A stretch of 64,000 nt of DNA from Linum tenue. Its lineage: Eukaryota > Streptophyta > Magnoliopsida > Malpighiales > Linaceae. A model generated the notes under the pieces. It was not told the DNA's origin, searched no databases, and saw only the letters and a program-made list of their open reading frames with translations. Each line of letters begins with the position of its first letter. Positions within the stretch are counted from its first letter, which is position 1. A program made the position numbers and the translations under genes. The stretch spans positions 7,208,909 to 7,272,908 of the forward strand of contig CAMGYJ010000007.1 in assembly GCA_946122785.1 (NCBI GenBank). The letters run 5' to 3'. This document shows, piece by piece, positions 23,031-35,218 of the stretch.

Positions 23031-23644
23031 AACAACAGTGAGACCTACACCAGATGAGGCCGGTCGGGTTCGGTGACGGGGCGCCGTTAAGTTTAACGGC
23101 GGAGAAGAGCTTTTTGGCTGAGGTCAAAAGAGGCGTCTCTCGATTCTCGTCTCTGCTACTCTAGCTCTGTAGTCTGTACAATATACAGTTTACAGAGACG
23201 TCGTATACGTATTTCTGTTGGGTATGGTAAAGTTGGTATAAAATCCATCCCTTCGTATCGTATCATTGCGTGAATGAAGACTGAAAGCTTATCCGATAAT
23301 TGGAACAAGATGATATAATCCACATTTCTTTATTCTTTGTTTGGGGGCCAAAGTTTGTTATTGTAAGTGGTCAAACGTTTCAAAGTAGCATTCACATTTG
23401 TCATAACTCATAAGAAAAACGAAATTCAATAGAATTTAGGTGAAATATCACTTAAAGTTGATAAGTTATCAATATGGTCACTTCAGTGTATTGAGCATTG
23501 ACCAATCTGTAACCCTCGCACGCCTTAACAAGATCGTAATCCCAGTCTTACGGGTAGTTTCGATTGGAAATTTCAACTATTATAGTTCAATTAGTTTGAG
23601 TTGGTCCTTACATAACAGAGTTGGTTCTCCTGCCTCTACCATGG

Positions 23645-24079
23645 CAGCTTAGTTATTCTGCTAACTTGAAATTTCGTTAGCATATACTAACTAATATCTA
23701 AAATGTATGAACTAATATCCAAGTCTGCTAAGTATCTAGAATTCTAGATTGCACAGACTAGTATTCAAAATATCACAAACTAGTTTCCATATAGCATATA
23801 CCAACTAGTATTCAATATGGATACTCTTATGGGTTATCTGGATACTCTTATGTGTTATCTGGATACTAATTATGTGCTGTTTGTATACTATTCTGTGTTG
23901 TCTAAATATTAGTTTGTGAATTTGGGATAATAGTTGATTCATGGTGGATATCAGTTAGTAAAGTTTGAATACTAGTCTGTGCTCTCTAGATACTTTAGTA
24001 CTTGGATATTAGTTCATGTATTTTGGATATCAGTTAGTATCTGCTAATGAATCTTCAAGTTAGCAGATTAACTTTTCCC
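23645..24079. mobile_element. Foldback MULE-like MITE
   Basis: Nearly the whole 435 bp is one hairpin: arms of roughly 200 bp are complementary (e.g. CTGCTAACTTGAA with TTCAAGTTAGCAG). An exact 9-bp duplication CTACCATGG flanks it (23636-23644, 24080-24088). Arms contain repeated TATCCAGATAACACATAAGAG / ACTAGTATTCAAA words. It lies in the spacer of the inverted gene duplication. Confidence 0.82.
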
Positions 24080-24088
24080 CTACCATGG

Positions 24089-24529
24089 AAGTCTCGTCGA
24101 GAATTGTGCATTGTTATTTGGATCTACGCTTAGGATAGCAAGTCTTGCTAGCGTCATGCATACTGTAACATCCGTGCTATAGCAGGTATCAAGTCTACTG
24201 TGGTGTCGACCCTAGAGGCTAGAAGTGTGGGGTTATTATTGGAGGTATATAGGTCAAACAATAGAAGAGTATTGCCAAAGTCTATGTTGAAACATAATGA
24301 GAGATCGTGACATAGTCAAGGGTGCGGTGTAAGATTAGGAGGTGGCATAGGTGGTTATTGTGATTCCGAGGATGACCTTCGCAAATTAGTAATATAATCT
24401 TGTACGAGGTGTGAGGCCTTCGGAGTCATCATCAATTCAACATGTAAGGGGTGTCGTCCTAGAAGTCACAAATGCTACAAACCATGCCACTACCAAGAAT
24501 GAGTTATGAGAAGCCAATATAATGAAGAA
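24089..24529. other. Unassigned sequence before LINE remnant
   Basis: No ORF or repeat structure that I can name; possibly part of an older retroelement. Confidence 0.35.
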
Positions 24530-27400
24530 TGTGGTGCCGCTACTAAACCCACTCCTGCACTGATATCAGAACTGCAAACAGCCTTCACCAAAGTTCGTCT
24601 TATTCAGGATAATATAATCATTGTTCACGAAGTGCTTCATTATTTCAAGAACCATCCTCAGGGCAATAAGAAGGACATGATGTTGAAACTTGACACGAGG
24701 AAGGCTTACGATCTTGTTGATTGGGACTTCCTTGAAACTCTGTTGTCAAGGTACGGTTTTGCTACCCAATGGCTTAAGTGGATTAGTGCTTCTATTCGTA
24801 CGGTCAGGTTCTCTATCCTGATCAATGGGGAAGCAACCGATTTCTTCTCCCCATCTAGGGGTATCAGACAAGGCGACCCAATGTCCCCTTTCTTATTCAT
24901 TCTCATGTCAAATGCTATGACATTCCTGATTGAGAAAGCAGTTGCTACTAGGGGTGGGCATTCGTCGGTTCGGTTTCGACCGAACCGAAATTATGAATAC
25001 AGGGTCCCCGAATTCTCCCAAACCTCAAACCGAATTATAATTCGGTTTGGTCGGTTTAAACCGAATTATAATTCGGTTCGATTCGGTTTTTCACACAAAA
25101 CCGAATTTGTTAAAATACTTGTATCTTCTCACTTTTAAATTATTTTTACCCCTAATATAAACAATAAATATGTAATTATATGCATCATCAATGATAAAAT
25201 CAGTCTTTTGAACACATAAGTCATAAAACAATTCAAATATTTAAGTCTAAAAACAACTACAAACATAAAAATCCACCATTTGGAGCTTGCAATTATAGTA
25301 TTTCGGTTTTTCGGTCGGAAATTCGGTTCGGTTGAGAGAACCCTGGTTTCCAAACTATCCATATTTTCCTTCTGAATTCCGAACCGAATAGCATTAACTC
25401 GGTTTCGGTTCGGTTTAATTTGGTTTTGGTTCGGTTCGGGTTTACCGAACCGGTTGCCCACCCCTAGTTGCTACCCGCCAAATACAAGGAATCATATTGA
25501 ATCCTAGGCGCCCCACTCTATCTCATTGTTTATTCGTGGATGATACAGTGATTTTCGGGAAGGCTACCCAACAGGAGGTTCTTATTGAGAGAATGGAGAA
25601 ACAAGGTGAAGCATGGAAAAGTCTCACTCTCTCTTTTGGGGGAAAAGAGGTCTTACTCAAAGCGGTTATTCAGACTTTACCGACTTTTATCATGAGCCTT
25701 TTCCTCCTCCCAGACGGCCTCACAAAACGTATGGACTCAGTATTCAGGCGATTCTTCTGGTCTGGTTCTATGGTGAAGAAGACAATTCATTGGTGCAAAG
25801 GAAAGATCCTATGCTTACCCAAAAGTGAAGGTGGACTGGGTTTTAGGAATTTCAAGGACTTTAACCTTGCTTTGGTTGCAAAACAAGCTTGGAGACTCTT
25901 CACTTCCCCGGATACTCTTTGGGCTCGACTTCTTAAAGGCATGTACTACCATCGAGGAGATTTCTTGTCCTCTCGTAAAGGTAGCCGTCCTTCTTGGATA
26001 TGGGCTAGCTTATGGGAAGCAAAGAAAATCTTAAACCTAGGTACTGTTCGAGTCATAGGTAATGGAGAGGACACATTTGCTTTTAGGGATCCTTGGGTTT
26101 CATCGGCCATTGACCATCGATTGTCTGCGGAGGAGCTTGATGATACAAGAGTGTAAGAATGGATCAACAGAAATGATAATGAATGGAACCTAAATGCAAT
26201 GCCCAGCTCTCTATCCGAGGAAGAGGTGGAGGCAATCCAAAGGATCCCAATTGGTTCAAATAAGAGGAAAGACATGTGGGCATGGAAATTTACAAAGACA
26301 GGGAAGTTCACAGTTAAAACTGCCTATCATGCGTTCCATAATTCTATCTTTGGTAGTGCTAACCATGGTGATTATGTGTCCAACTTTGACAGGGATCGAT
26401 GGAAGTGGATTTGGAGTTTATCCCTACCGCCGAAGCTCCATTTTTTTCATTTGGAGGAGTTCAAAGGGATTACTTGCCATAAGGAGAAACCTTCAGAAAA
26501 GAAATTGCTCCCCTAATGCATTGTGTCCATGCTGCAACTGTCCCGAGGAAACCATTGGTCATTGCCTCTTCTTCTGCACGCATGCTGCGAATGCTTGGAA
26601 TAGACTTTTCCCCACCCTTCCGCTCCCTTCCACCTCAACTTGCTTCTTCGACTGGTTCTGTGGTTTGAAGGAAAGTCTCTCGCCCTCGAGCCTTCTTCAA
26701 GTCATCTTCCTTTGTTGGAATATTTGGAAAACAAGGAATGCCTGGCTGTTCAGGAATTGCACTCCATCAGACTATGGAACTTGCATCTCAGCAGTTAGGG
26801 AATTCCTGGAGTGGAGCAATTGCCCGAGACGTTCCCCTCCTTTTCCGATCGCTCAGAGTCAACCCAGAGGGCCCCATCTACATTCTTGCCCACCGCCATG
26901 TACCCCCATGATGGAGATACACTGCGACGGATCATTCCTACATGATTCCCAGGAGGCGGCTTACGGTATCGTCATAAGTAACGACCAAGGACAGATTTGT
27001 GATGGACGAGCTGACTCTTTTCTTTGTTCATCTCCGATTGAAGTTGAAGCAAAGGCTATGTTAGAAGGACAGAAAATTGCTCAAAAGTATAACGTGCCAT
27101 GTGTGCTCTCGTCCGACTGTGAAGTTTTAGTGAAGGCTGTTTCTCAGGGGTTAGATTCTTGGCCATGGAGATGTGCCTCGATGATGGAAGCTATGCGGAT
27201 TATCCTTATCTCAACGCCTTTGATTGAGATCTCCCCCGTCGTTTGAACTTCAGAGCTGACTGGGTTGCTCGGTCACAAGCTAGTCGTTCTCTCCCAAGCG
27301 ATTGGCTTACTATTCTTGATTTGATTTCCGCCCATGTCTGATTGATGTCCCTTTGTATCCGAGTTTCATTGATGAATGAAGATCTGATTACTGTAAAAAA
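24530..27400 (+). mobile_element. Degraded LINE (non-LTR retrotransposon)
   Basis: 5'-truncated. Reverse-transcriptase motifs occur in order: RLIQDNIIIVHEVLH, the LDTRKAYDLVDW block, RQGDPMSPFLFI, then FVDDTVIF (the catalytic DD box). Between GKATQQE and MEKQGEAWKSL roughly 100 residues normally present appear deleted. It continues through WIW..zinc-binding C-terminal sequence with several stops and frameshifts, then an RNase H-like part (IHCDGSFLHDS... VLSSDCEVLVKAV). It ends in an A run near 27392. A hAT MITE interrupts it at 24949. It is inactive. Confidence 0.85.
24949..25466. mobile_element. hAT MITE (CGGTTCGG-word family) inside the LINE
   Basis: Perfect 12-bp ends TAGGGGTGGGCA / TGCCCACCCCTA and an exact 8-bp duplication GTTGCTAC (24941-24948, 25467-25474). 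Subterminal regions are runs of TTCGGTTCGGTTTCGG-type words. Removing it rejoins the LINE reading frame. Confidence 0.94.
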
Positions 27401-28227
27401 AAAACAAGGTAGTCGAAGCGAAGTACGAGAATCCAATGCAACGACGAGACCAACCATATGAGGAGGCAACAATGGACAATCTTGACATGCCAGCCGCTCT
27501 AGGGAATGGGGAAAGAGACAACTAATGATGAAAGTTACTTTTCAACTGCGACGCTTCTCCTTTAAGAGTAGGAAGTGAAAACTATGAAGTCAAAAGGTCG
27601 TGAAATTTAGTAAACGAAAAAAATTGCCTCTTTCATTCTTATCGTGGTAGTCACAATTGAGACGGAAGCAAAAACTTGTACTCAACTTATTCTTCTCTTC
27701 TTTGAGTCATGAAAGATTTATAAACACTCGATTAATTTAGTATGAAAACACGATTGATTAAATCTGTAGATAATCAATTAGGATGACAATACATAACACT
27801 AGATGGCTTTATATTATCCAAATTTGTTTAATATTGTTATTGGAGGAAATTAGGCACAACAATTCAGACTATTTGGAGTACGGTTCATTGGCAGGAGAAA
27901 CAATCGGGGTGTCCCATCTGGTGGCTAAGAATGCCCTTTCTTTGTTATCTGCGAGTGTTAATACTTTTGATTTTCGATTTTGATTTGTTCCTATGGTGTA
28001 AACTATTGTTATCTTTTCGTCTTGATAATACAAGTGAGCTATTGGGGGAAAAAATCTATGGTATATTCTCTATTTTAGTAATCCTCAAATTAGTGGCAAG
28101 AGTCTAGTTAGAACTTAGAAGTTAGAAGTTGAAATTAACGTCCTCTATGGCTCTAATCTCTATCACCGCTCCCAACCGGCTTCATCTGGTGCAGGTCTCG
28201 CTAGTGGCTGTCCCCAGTCTCATCTAT
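27401..28227. other. Spacer of inverted duplication, right part
   Basis: No gene seen. Homology to the flank of the first arm begins by about 28180 (CATCTGGTGCAGGTCTC matches the complement of 23040-23060). Confidence 0.5.
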
Positions 28228-29010
28228 CCGTCTCTTTAAACAACCTCCGATATTTCTCTCTCTCTCAAAATTTGGGGATCGAATATTGAAGTTCTCGTTC
28301 TCGGTGGATTTCAGCTCCCTCTTTTAGGTAATTCTCGAATCTCTGACGATTACCCTGTTCAGGTTTTCAGGGTTTGGCTTACTTTTGATTATATGTGTTT
28401 CGGAATCTCTTGTCACTTTATTTGCTGTTTTCTGGAAGCGTTCCCCTGAAGAGATTCTAGGGCTTGTTTAGGATTACTGTTTATGTTCTTCCCTCCATGA
28501 TTTTGGAATTACATGTTCCGTGATGGATTACCCAGAAAGATATTAGTTAACCGATCGACATTAAGTAGCTTCATTTGAAGTTTTAGGTTATGCTGGGAGA
28601 GTCATGATCTTTTCATTGTTGCCTGAGCTGATTCTGATAGTCTGCTGGAAATTCTTTTGACGGTATGAGTAGAGCTGATTGGTAGTGCTGGTTTCATGCC
28701 ATAATGATTATGAAGCTTCAATCTTTAGCTGTTGAGTAAGTGATTCCGTGGATTGTTTTTCTGATCTCGATTTCTATTCGGGTTTTGTCCTGGCCAGGTT
28801 AGTGATGTACTTGAAGAAGCCGCTTTCTTCTGGTTTTTGAATTCCTCATGAACTTCTGTAGCCTACCTACTGGGAAAATAGTGGGCAGTTGAAATCATGA
28901 AGAGGTTGATAAGTTGCTTGTTTGGTTTTGTTGACTGATCGAGGGCTTTGCTAGTGATTGTGAAAATAAGAAATCTCATTTGGAAAGTAGAAACAAGAGG
29001 AAAAGAATAT
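28228..29010 (+). other. Core promoter, 5' UTR and UTR intron of HSP20-like 2
   Basis: GTCTCTTTAAACA at about 28230-28242 and the leader-exon junction TTTTAG|GTAATTCTCG (donor 28328) match the first copy. Acceptor not resolved. Confidence 0.6.
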
Positions 29011-30537
29011 ATGGCGGAAGCTCTCATAACGACATTGTCAATGGAGAATTATCACCCTTCCACGCTTTTGTCAATGGATTCTGGTTCCTTAATGCACGAT
29101 GACTTGGAGAGGGAGATGAACCGGCCTTTGATTCTCTCCAGGCCACCTGACATCAACCTTCCGGTGTCATCTGAGCCTCCTTCACCTTCTCTTCTGAATT
29201 GGAACGACTCATGTGACATTTTAGATTTGGGTCATGCTCCTCCAATTTATGAAGTTGAGACAACTGTCAGTGTGCCTAAAGCTTCAAAGAAATGTGCCAA
29301 GAGGCTCGACAGCATTTGGGGTGCTTGGTTCTTCTTTACCTTCTATTTCAAACCGGTTTTGAGTGAGAAGTCGAAGTCCAAGATAGTGAAGGATAGCAAT
29401 GGTGTCTCTGGGTATGAGAAAACGGATCTGCACCTTGACGCATTCTTGGTGCAACACGATATGGAGAATATGTACATGTGGGTTTTCAAGGAGAGGCCTG
29501 AAAATGCTTTGGGTAAGATGCAGTTGAGGAGTTACATGAATGGGCACTCGCGTCAAGGGGAGCGCCCATTCCCATTCAGTGTTGACAAGGGCTTTGTCCG
29601 GTCTCACAGGATGCAGAGGAAGCATTACAGGGGTCTTTCTAACCCACAGTGCCTTCACGGTATTGAAGTTGTTCACACGCCAAATCTCGTGAATCTTGAT
29701 GAGGAAGAAAGGAAGAGGTGGGTAGAACTCACAGGCCGTGATGTAAATTTCTGCATCCCTCCTGAAGCAAGTGATTTTAGCTGTTGGAGGACCTTGCCAG
29801 CCACAGAATTTGAGCTCGAGCGTCCCCCTCTGCCATTGAAGATTAATGGGAATTTCCATCCAAGGAAATTGCTTAATGGTACTGGTTTGAATCTTTCTAC
29901 TCAGTCTACGGACCATAGTAGTAGTAGTAGTGGTGAAGTGATGGATTACTCTCCGTTTTGCAATAATAAAAGGAAGAAGGCATATTCTCCTCAAGTAAAT
30001 GAGGATGATTGTCTCCACAATAACAATTCCCATGTTGAGAGGGTAGACATGAACATCCATCCAACTGAGCCAGCATGGCTCAATGACTTTGGCGGGGTGA
30101 TGAAAAATGTCTACGGACCTGTTACAGCAGCGAAGACCATATACGAAGATGAAGAAGCATTCTTGATCATCATCAGCTTGCCATTTGCAGATTTAGAAAG
30201 GGTGAAGGTCACGTGGAGGAACACCAACAGTCATGGAATAGTGAAAATATCTTGTGTAAGTACTGCTCGCATGCCCTTTATTAAAAGGCATGATAGGACA
30301 TTTAAACTAACAGATGCAACTCCGGAGCACTGCCCGCCAGGGGAGTTCGTCAGGGAGATTCCCCTCCCCAACTGCATTCCTGAAGATGCTAAGCTGGAAG
30401 CCTATCGGGACGAGACTGGAACCATTCTGGAGATTATTGTGCCGAAACATCGGGGACCAGAGGAACATGAAGTCCGTGTGTGTCTTCGCCCTTCTCCTTT
30501 GAGCGAGCGATCATTCATCGACTTGAAGGAGGCATAG
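29011..30537 (+). CDS. HSP20-like (alpha-crystallin-domain) protein 2, duplicate
   Basis: 508 residues, collinear with the copy at 20599-22122 over its whole length, differing by scattered substitutions. It has a few extra Ser residues (TDHSSSSSGEV) and lacks one Val near the C-terminus (KHRGPEEH). The start was set at MAEALITTLS because it aligns with MGEALITTLS; an in-frame upstream ATG at 28948 has no counterpart. The alpha-crystallin-like region (about 370-480) and the FFFTFYFKPVL block are both intact, so both copies look functional. It converges with HSC70-2, mirroring the first arm. A role as a chaperone-like scaffold, possibly in DNA-demethylation complexes as for IDM proteins, is only a suggestion. 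Confidence 0.85.
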   Translation: MAEALITTLSMENYHPSTLLSMDSGSLMHDDLEREMNRPLILSRPPDINLPVSSEPPSPSLLNWNDSCDILDLGHAPPIYEVETTVSVPKASKKCAKRLDSIWGAWFFFTFYFKPVLSEKSKSKIVKDSNGVSGYEKTDLHLDAFLVQHDMENMYMWVFKERPENALGKMQLRSYMNGHSRQGERPFPFSVDKGFVRSHRMQRKHYRGLSNPQCLHGIEVVHTPNLVNLDEEERKRWVELTGRDVNFCIPPEASDFSCWRTLPATEFELERPPLPLKINGNFHPRKLLNGTGLNLSTQSTDHSSSSSGEVMDYSPFCNNKRKKAYSPQVNEDDCLHNNNSHVERVDMNIHPTEPAWLNDFGGVMKNVYGPVTAAKTIYEDEEAFLIIISLPFADLERVKVTWRNTNSHGIVKISCVSTARMPFIKRHDRTFKLTDATPEHCPPGEFVREIPLPNCIPEDAKLEAYRDETGTILEIIVPKHRGPEEHEVRVCLRPSPLSERSFIDLKEA

Positions 30538-31871
30538 AATTTGTAGGTTGGGATACGGTCTGTTTACTTACCTCTTATGGAAAATCCGTCCCATGGCATT
30601 TGGTGCACTTTTGTTTTAGCATATTCTTCTGTATTACCATTTTTTTCCTGTTTTCTATTCCTTCTGGTTTTTGGGTTCCAGTCTGTAGGTTGATATACCT
30701 GAAACTTCCATGTTTTTATTCTTGGTGGGCAATTTTAGCTCTGGTTTCATTGTCATATTTATAGAGGGCCTATTCAGTTCCCCAAGGGAAGAGTGAAAAG
30801 GCGACTAGATCAGTGATCGATTTATGGTGCAGTGTTTATTATGCTACTTGCAGCATGTTGGTAGGGTTTGCAGCAGCGAGATCAAGTTTGTGGATATCCA
30901 TAGCCAATGGTTCTCTAAAGCTGTCCTTCATAATGGTCACTGTTGTCTCTATAATCCTAAAACGTGGATATTTAGATGTGGCAACAACAAGCATATTATA
31001 ACAAACATGTTTATGTAGGTAGAATGTGTGGCTAGCAAGAAGAGAACTTATTGTAACCAAGAAGTACAGAAAGGAGACTTTATGATTCCATAGTTTCGGC
31101 TCCAGCAACTAAACCAAGGTCTACTCCGCATAAAATACCTATCGTTACTTTTTTCCGCTACAACCTCTAGTATGGTATTTCAATCTTTGTTTTTTTTTTT
31201 TTTTTTACATCTCTTAGTCCTCAAAGTCGGGAATAGTAATGAATACGAATCACAAACGGTCATATCATATTTGTAGAGTTTTGGAGATGTTTGGAGAGAA
31301 ACTAAAGTGAAGAACTTTGCGACTTCACCAGAAAACTTGAGGCAAAGAGAACTTGTTGGCCCAAGTAGCTTTGCTGATATGGGTCAACTATGAGGTGTCC
31401 TTATCTATTTTTGGTTCTTCAATATTTTTTTTTGACAATAATTTTTTTTTGGTTCTTCAATACAAAGGCTAATTGGTTCTTCAATACAAAGGCTAATTTT
31501 GTAATGTGGAAAGTCGTCGGACCTCAAGCCGCCCCACGTGCGCAAGTGAGGCATGAGGAAATCAGACTCTAACAACCAGTTTCTGCCATCCACTCGAGTA
31601 GCAGGCGCTCCACACAGTACGATGTCAAAGCATAAACATGAACAAAGCAACATGATAAAAATCATTAACGAACACAGATTGCAATTGTCAAAGGGAGGTA
31701 GTATCATTCATCAGGCAAAATCCACCAGTTCAAAATAAGCAATCTACCAGCTTGCAATCACTTAACCCTCCCCCGACAAAATCCAAATGAGAAAATAAAA
31801 CAAAATATCCTTCTTCAAAAACAATCCATAAAAGTAAAAACCCTCAGGGATGAGAAACCCTGACAGACAAC
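30538..31871. other. Shared 3' region between HSP20-like 2 and HSC70-2
   Basis: Convergent 3' UTRs, poly-T near 31190 and a short direct repeat TTGGTTCTTCAATACAAAGG near 31450-31490. No gene seen. Confidence 0.5.
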
Positions 31872-34237
31872 TTAGTCGACCTCTTCGATCTTGGGACCAG
31901 CACCGCTGCTACCTGAAGGAGGAACATCATCTTCATCCATGCCACCACCGGGCATGCCAGGGCCGCCACCAGCAGAGTACATCTTGGCGATGATGGGGTT
32001 GCAGATGCCTTCAAGCTCCTTCAGCTTGTCCTCGAACTCATCAGCCTCACCAAGCTGGTTGTTGTCGAGCCACTGGATGGCCTTCTCGATGGCATCCTCG
32101 ATCTTGTTCTTGTCAGCAGCATCGAGCTTGGCAGCAATCTTCTCGTCCTTGATGGTGTTCCTCATGTTGTAAGCATAGTTCTCCACGGCATTCTTGGCCT
32201 CGACCTTCTTCTTGTGCTCCTCATCCTCTGACTTGTACTTCTCGGCCTCCTGGACCATCTTCTCGATCTCGTCCTTGGACAACCTACCCTTATCGTTGGT
32301 GATGGTGATCTTGTTCTTCTGTCCCGTGGTCTTGTCCTCGGCAGAGACATTCAGGATACCATTGGCATCAATGTCGAAGCACACGTTGATCTGTGGTACT
32401 CCACGTGGTGCTGGTGGGATCCCGGACAACTCGAACTTGCCGAGCAAGTTGTTGTCCTTGGTCCTAGCCCTCTCACCTTCATAGACTTGGATAAGCACAC
32501 CAGGCTGGTTGTCCGAGTAGGTTGAGAAGACCTGCTCCTTCTTGGTGGGAATGGTGGTGTTCCTTTGGATCAAAACAGTCATGACACCTCCGGCAGTCTC
32601 AAGACCAAGGGACAGAGGAGTGACATCCAACAGAAGAAGATCCTGAACCTTCTCGTTGCCTTCACCGCTCAAGATGGCAGCTTGGACTGCAGCACCATAA
32701 GCAACAGCCTCATCTGGGTTGATGCTCTTGCAAAGCTCCTTGCCGTTGAAGAAGTCCTGAAGGAGCTGCTGGACCTTGGGAATCCTGGTGGATCCACCGA
32801 CAAGAACAACATCGTGGACAGTGCTCTTGTCCATCTTGGCATCCCTCAAACACTTCTCCACTGGCTCCATGCACTTTCTGAAGAGATCCATGTTGAGCTC
32901 CTCAAATCTGGCACGGGTGATGGTAGAGTAGAAATCAATGCCCTCATAGAGAGAATCAATCTCAATGGTGGTCTGGGCAGTGGACGAGAGGGTCCTCTTC
33001 GCTCTTTCACAAGCAGTCCTCAACCTCCTCAGAGACCTGGGGTTTCCACTGATATCCTTCTTGTTCTTCCTCTTGAACTCCTGAACGAAATGGTTCACCA
33101 ATCTGTTGTCAAAATCCTCACCACCAAGGTGAGTGTCTCCAGCAGTTGCCTTCACTTCAAAGATACCCTCTTCAATAGTCAACAGGGAAACATCAAAAGT
33201 ACCGCCACCAAGGTCAAAGATCAACACGTTCTTCTCCCCAACACTTGTGGCCTTCTTGTCAAGACCATAGGCAATGGCAGCAGCGGTAGGCTCATTGATG
33301 ATTCTCATCACATTGAGACCAGCAATAACACCGGCATCCTTGGTGGCCTGCCTCTGGGAATCGTTGAAATAAGCTGGAACAGTCACAACTGCGTTCTTGA
33401 TGGTGGTACCAAGATAAGCCTCAGCAATCTCACGCATCTTTATGAGCACCATGGAGGAGATCTCCTCAGCTGCAAATGTCTTCTCCTCGCCCTTGTAGGT
33501 GACAACAATCATTGGTTTGTCTCCGACACCAGAGACCAACTTAAAAGGCCATAGCTTCATGTCACCCTGGACGGAAGCGTCGGTGAATCTTCTCCCAATC
33601 AACCGCTTCGCATCTATAAAAATAGACCAACATCACAAACAATAAGCAATCGCCACCAGAATCCACAGAACTAGGCTACCTGTCCACACAGTCATAAGAT
33701 CCGACCACATCCCACCTTTCTATTTATCCTAAAGGTAAAACCCAAACTTAAACAAGCTATGACAACGGATATTCAATTCACACTACAGCTAAACATGTAC
33801 TCAGATGCATAGATCGAAACGTCAAAATCTAAAACTAGCAAAGATTATAACTTTAACATTGATTCATCGTTTACTACACTTTGACTACATAGACCAGAGC
33901 AGTCACAACAATTAAACGAAGGTATCTACAGATAGGCAAAACCCTAGACAAGTAAAGCTATACTATAAGCATTCAAGCAATTCGAACCCCTAAAAAGATA
34001 AAACAGATCTGGGCGGAGCTACTTACCGAAGACGGTGTTGATAGGGTTCATGGCGACCTGATTCTTCGCGGCATCACCGATCAAACGCTCGGTATCAGTG
34101 AAGGCAACATAGGACGGAGTCGTCCTGTTACCCTGATCATTGGCGATGATCTCGACCCTGTCGTGCTGCCATACTCCGACGCAGGAGTATGTAGTTCCGA
34201 GATCGATACCGATGGCGGGACCTTCACCTTTCGCCAT
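31872..34237 (-). CDS. HSC70: Cytosolic HSC70-2, inverted duplicate
   Basis: Exon 1 is 34027-34237 and exon 2 is 31872-33613 (minus strand), 650 residues, with the intron in the same place as HSC70-1. ATPase signatures ([43 protein letters not shown]) and the terminal EEVD are intact. The protein is almost identical to HSC70-1, differing mainly near the exon 2 start ([14 protein letters not shown]) and in the tail. The introns of the two copies are not recognisably similar, so the duplication is not recent. A heat-shock element and TATA box lie upstream, as in HSC70-1. It acts as an ATP-dependent chaperone in cytosol and nucleus. Confidence 0.97.
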
Positions 34238-34391
34238 ATCGCCGGCGGAGAAAGAACAAACGAAGGTAACGAAAGCTTTAAAGAAAAAAACGAGGGAAAG
34301 AAAATTTATAGATCTGAAGAGCTCGATTAGGGTTTATCGAGCTTCTCTTCCAGATCTCAGTGGAGGAATACGGAGTGGAGCTTGAGGATGG

Positions 34392-34398
34392 TTTTATA
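34392..34398 (-). promoter_or_regulatory. HSC70-2 TATA box
   Basis: TATAAAA on the minus strand, about 155 bp before the ATG. Confidence 0.7.
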
Positions 34399-34446
34399 AG
34401 CTTTGGGGATTGGGAGCGTAGGGCAAAGGAGGAGGAGGGTGCGAAA

Positions 34447-34459
34447 TTCGAGAAGGTTC
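34447..34459 (-). promoter_or_regulatory. Heat-shock element of HSC70-2
   Basis: Minus strand GAACCTTCTCGAA, a perfect three-block element, about 50 bp upstream of the TATA box as in HSC70-1. Confidence 0.8.
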
Positions 34460-34810
34460 GAGAGCATAGGAGCCGTCCGATGAAGATATGGACGGCAACG
34501 ACTTCGTTTACGATTTCGGCGAGGTAGCAAGTTAATAACGCGTTTGAGAAAATTCTCCTTTTTCAAAACTGTATCGGGTTTAAGGCTGATGGCCCAATAT
34601 GCTTAGGCCCATGTAAATATCAACCAAAATCCTATATTGAGGAGGAAATGATTGCCCGTAAAGAACAACGCTATTAGGTTTCACGCCAATTCAAAGTATC
34701 ATTTATCTCGGAGAGGTGGATTAGTATGAACTATGGAGTTAATATCACTAAAATTGGGGGCTTATGAAAGTTAGTCAAATATTTTATTGAAATATTCACG
34801 CTTTCATATT

Positions 34811-35195
34811 TGTATCATAGAAAAATTCAAAAAAAAATTTCGCACTCCAACGGCTACCAAGACAATTAGGTGGTGCGACATCGTCTCATGTAAATCGAAG
34901 ACTGATATAGCTGGAATGGGTGCCGTCCCGAGCAGAGAGTCCGAAAATGATCAAGACGTCGTCGTAGCAGGCGGTGAGACTAAAGATGGTTGAAACGTCA
35001 CCGTTGTGCCCTGAAGCCACAACGTCTCTTTCACTTGTCCAGTTTTATGTTCCCTCTTGTTCTGTTTTTCTGTCCTTCTCCTCTGTCAATTTACAGCTAG
35101 AGTTGTTTGTCCTGTAATGCACGAACCATGTATATAAGTCTCAATGTTAATCAATGAGAAATCAAGTTAGGGTTTCCAAAACATACCCGTTGGTA
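34811..35195 (+). repeat. Copia A 5' LTR
   Basis: Matches 45830-46211 with scattered differences and small indels; includes a TATATAAG box near 35132. Confidence 0.85.
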
Positions 35196-35218
35196 TGGTA
35201 TCATAGCAACCCTAGCCG

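Noticed and set aside
32565..33554. 329-codon frame opposite HSC70-2, and a similar 245-codon frame opposite HSC70-1 (18354-19091)
   Set aside because: Antisense shadows of the highly constrained HSC70 codons; no family features.
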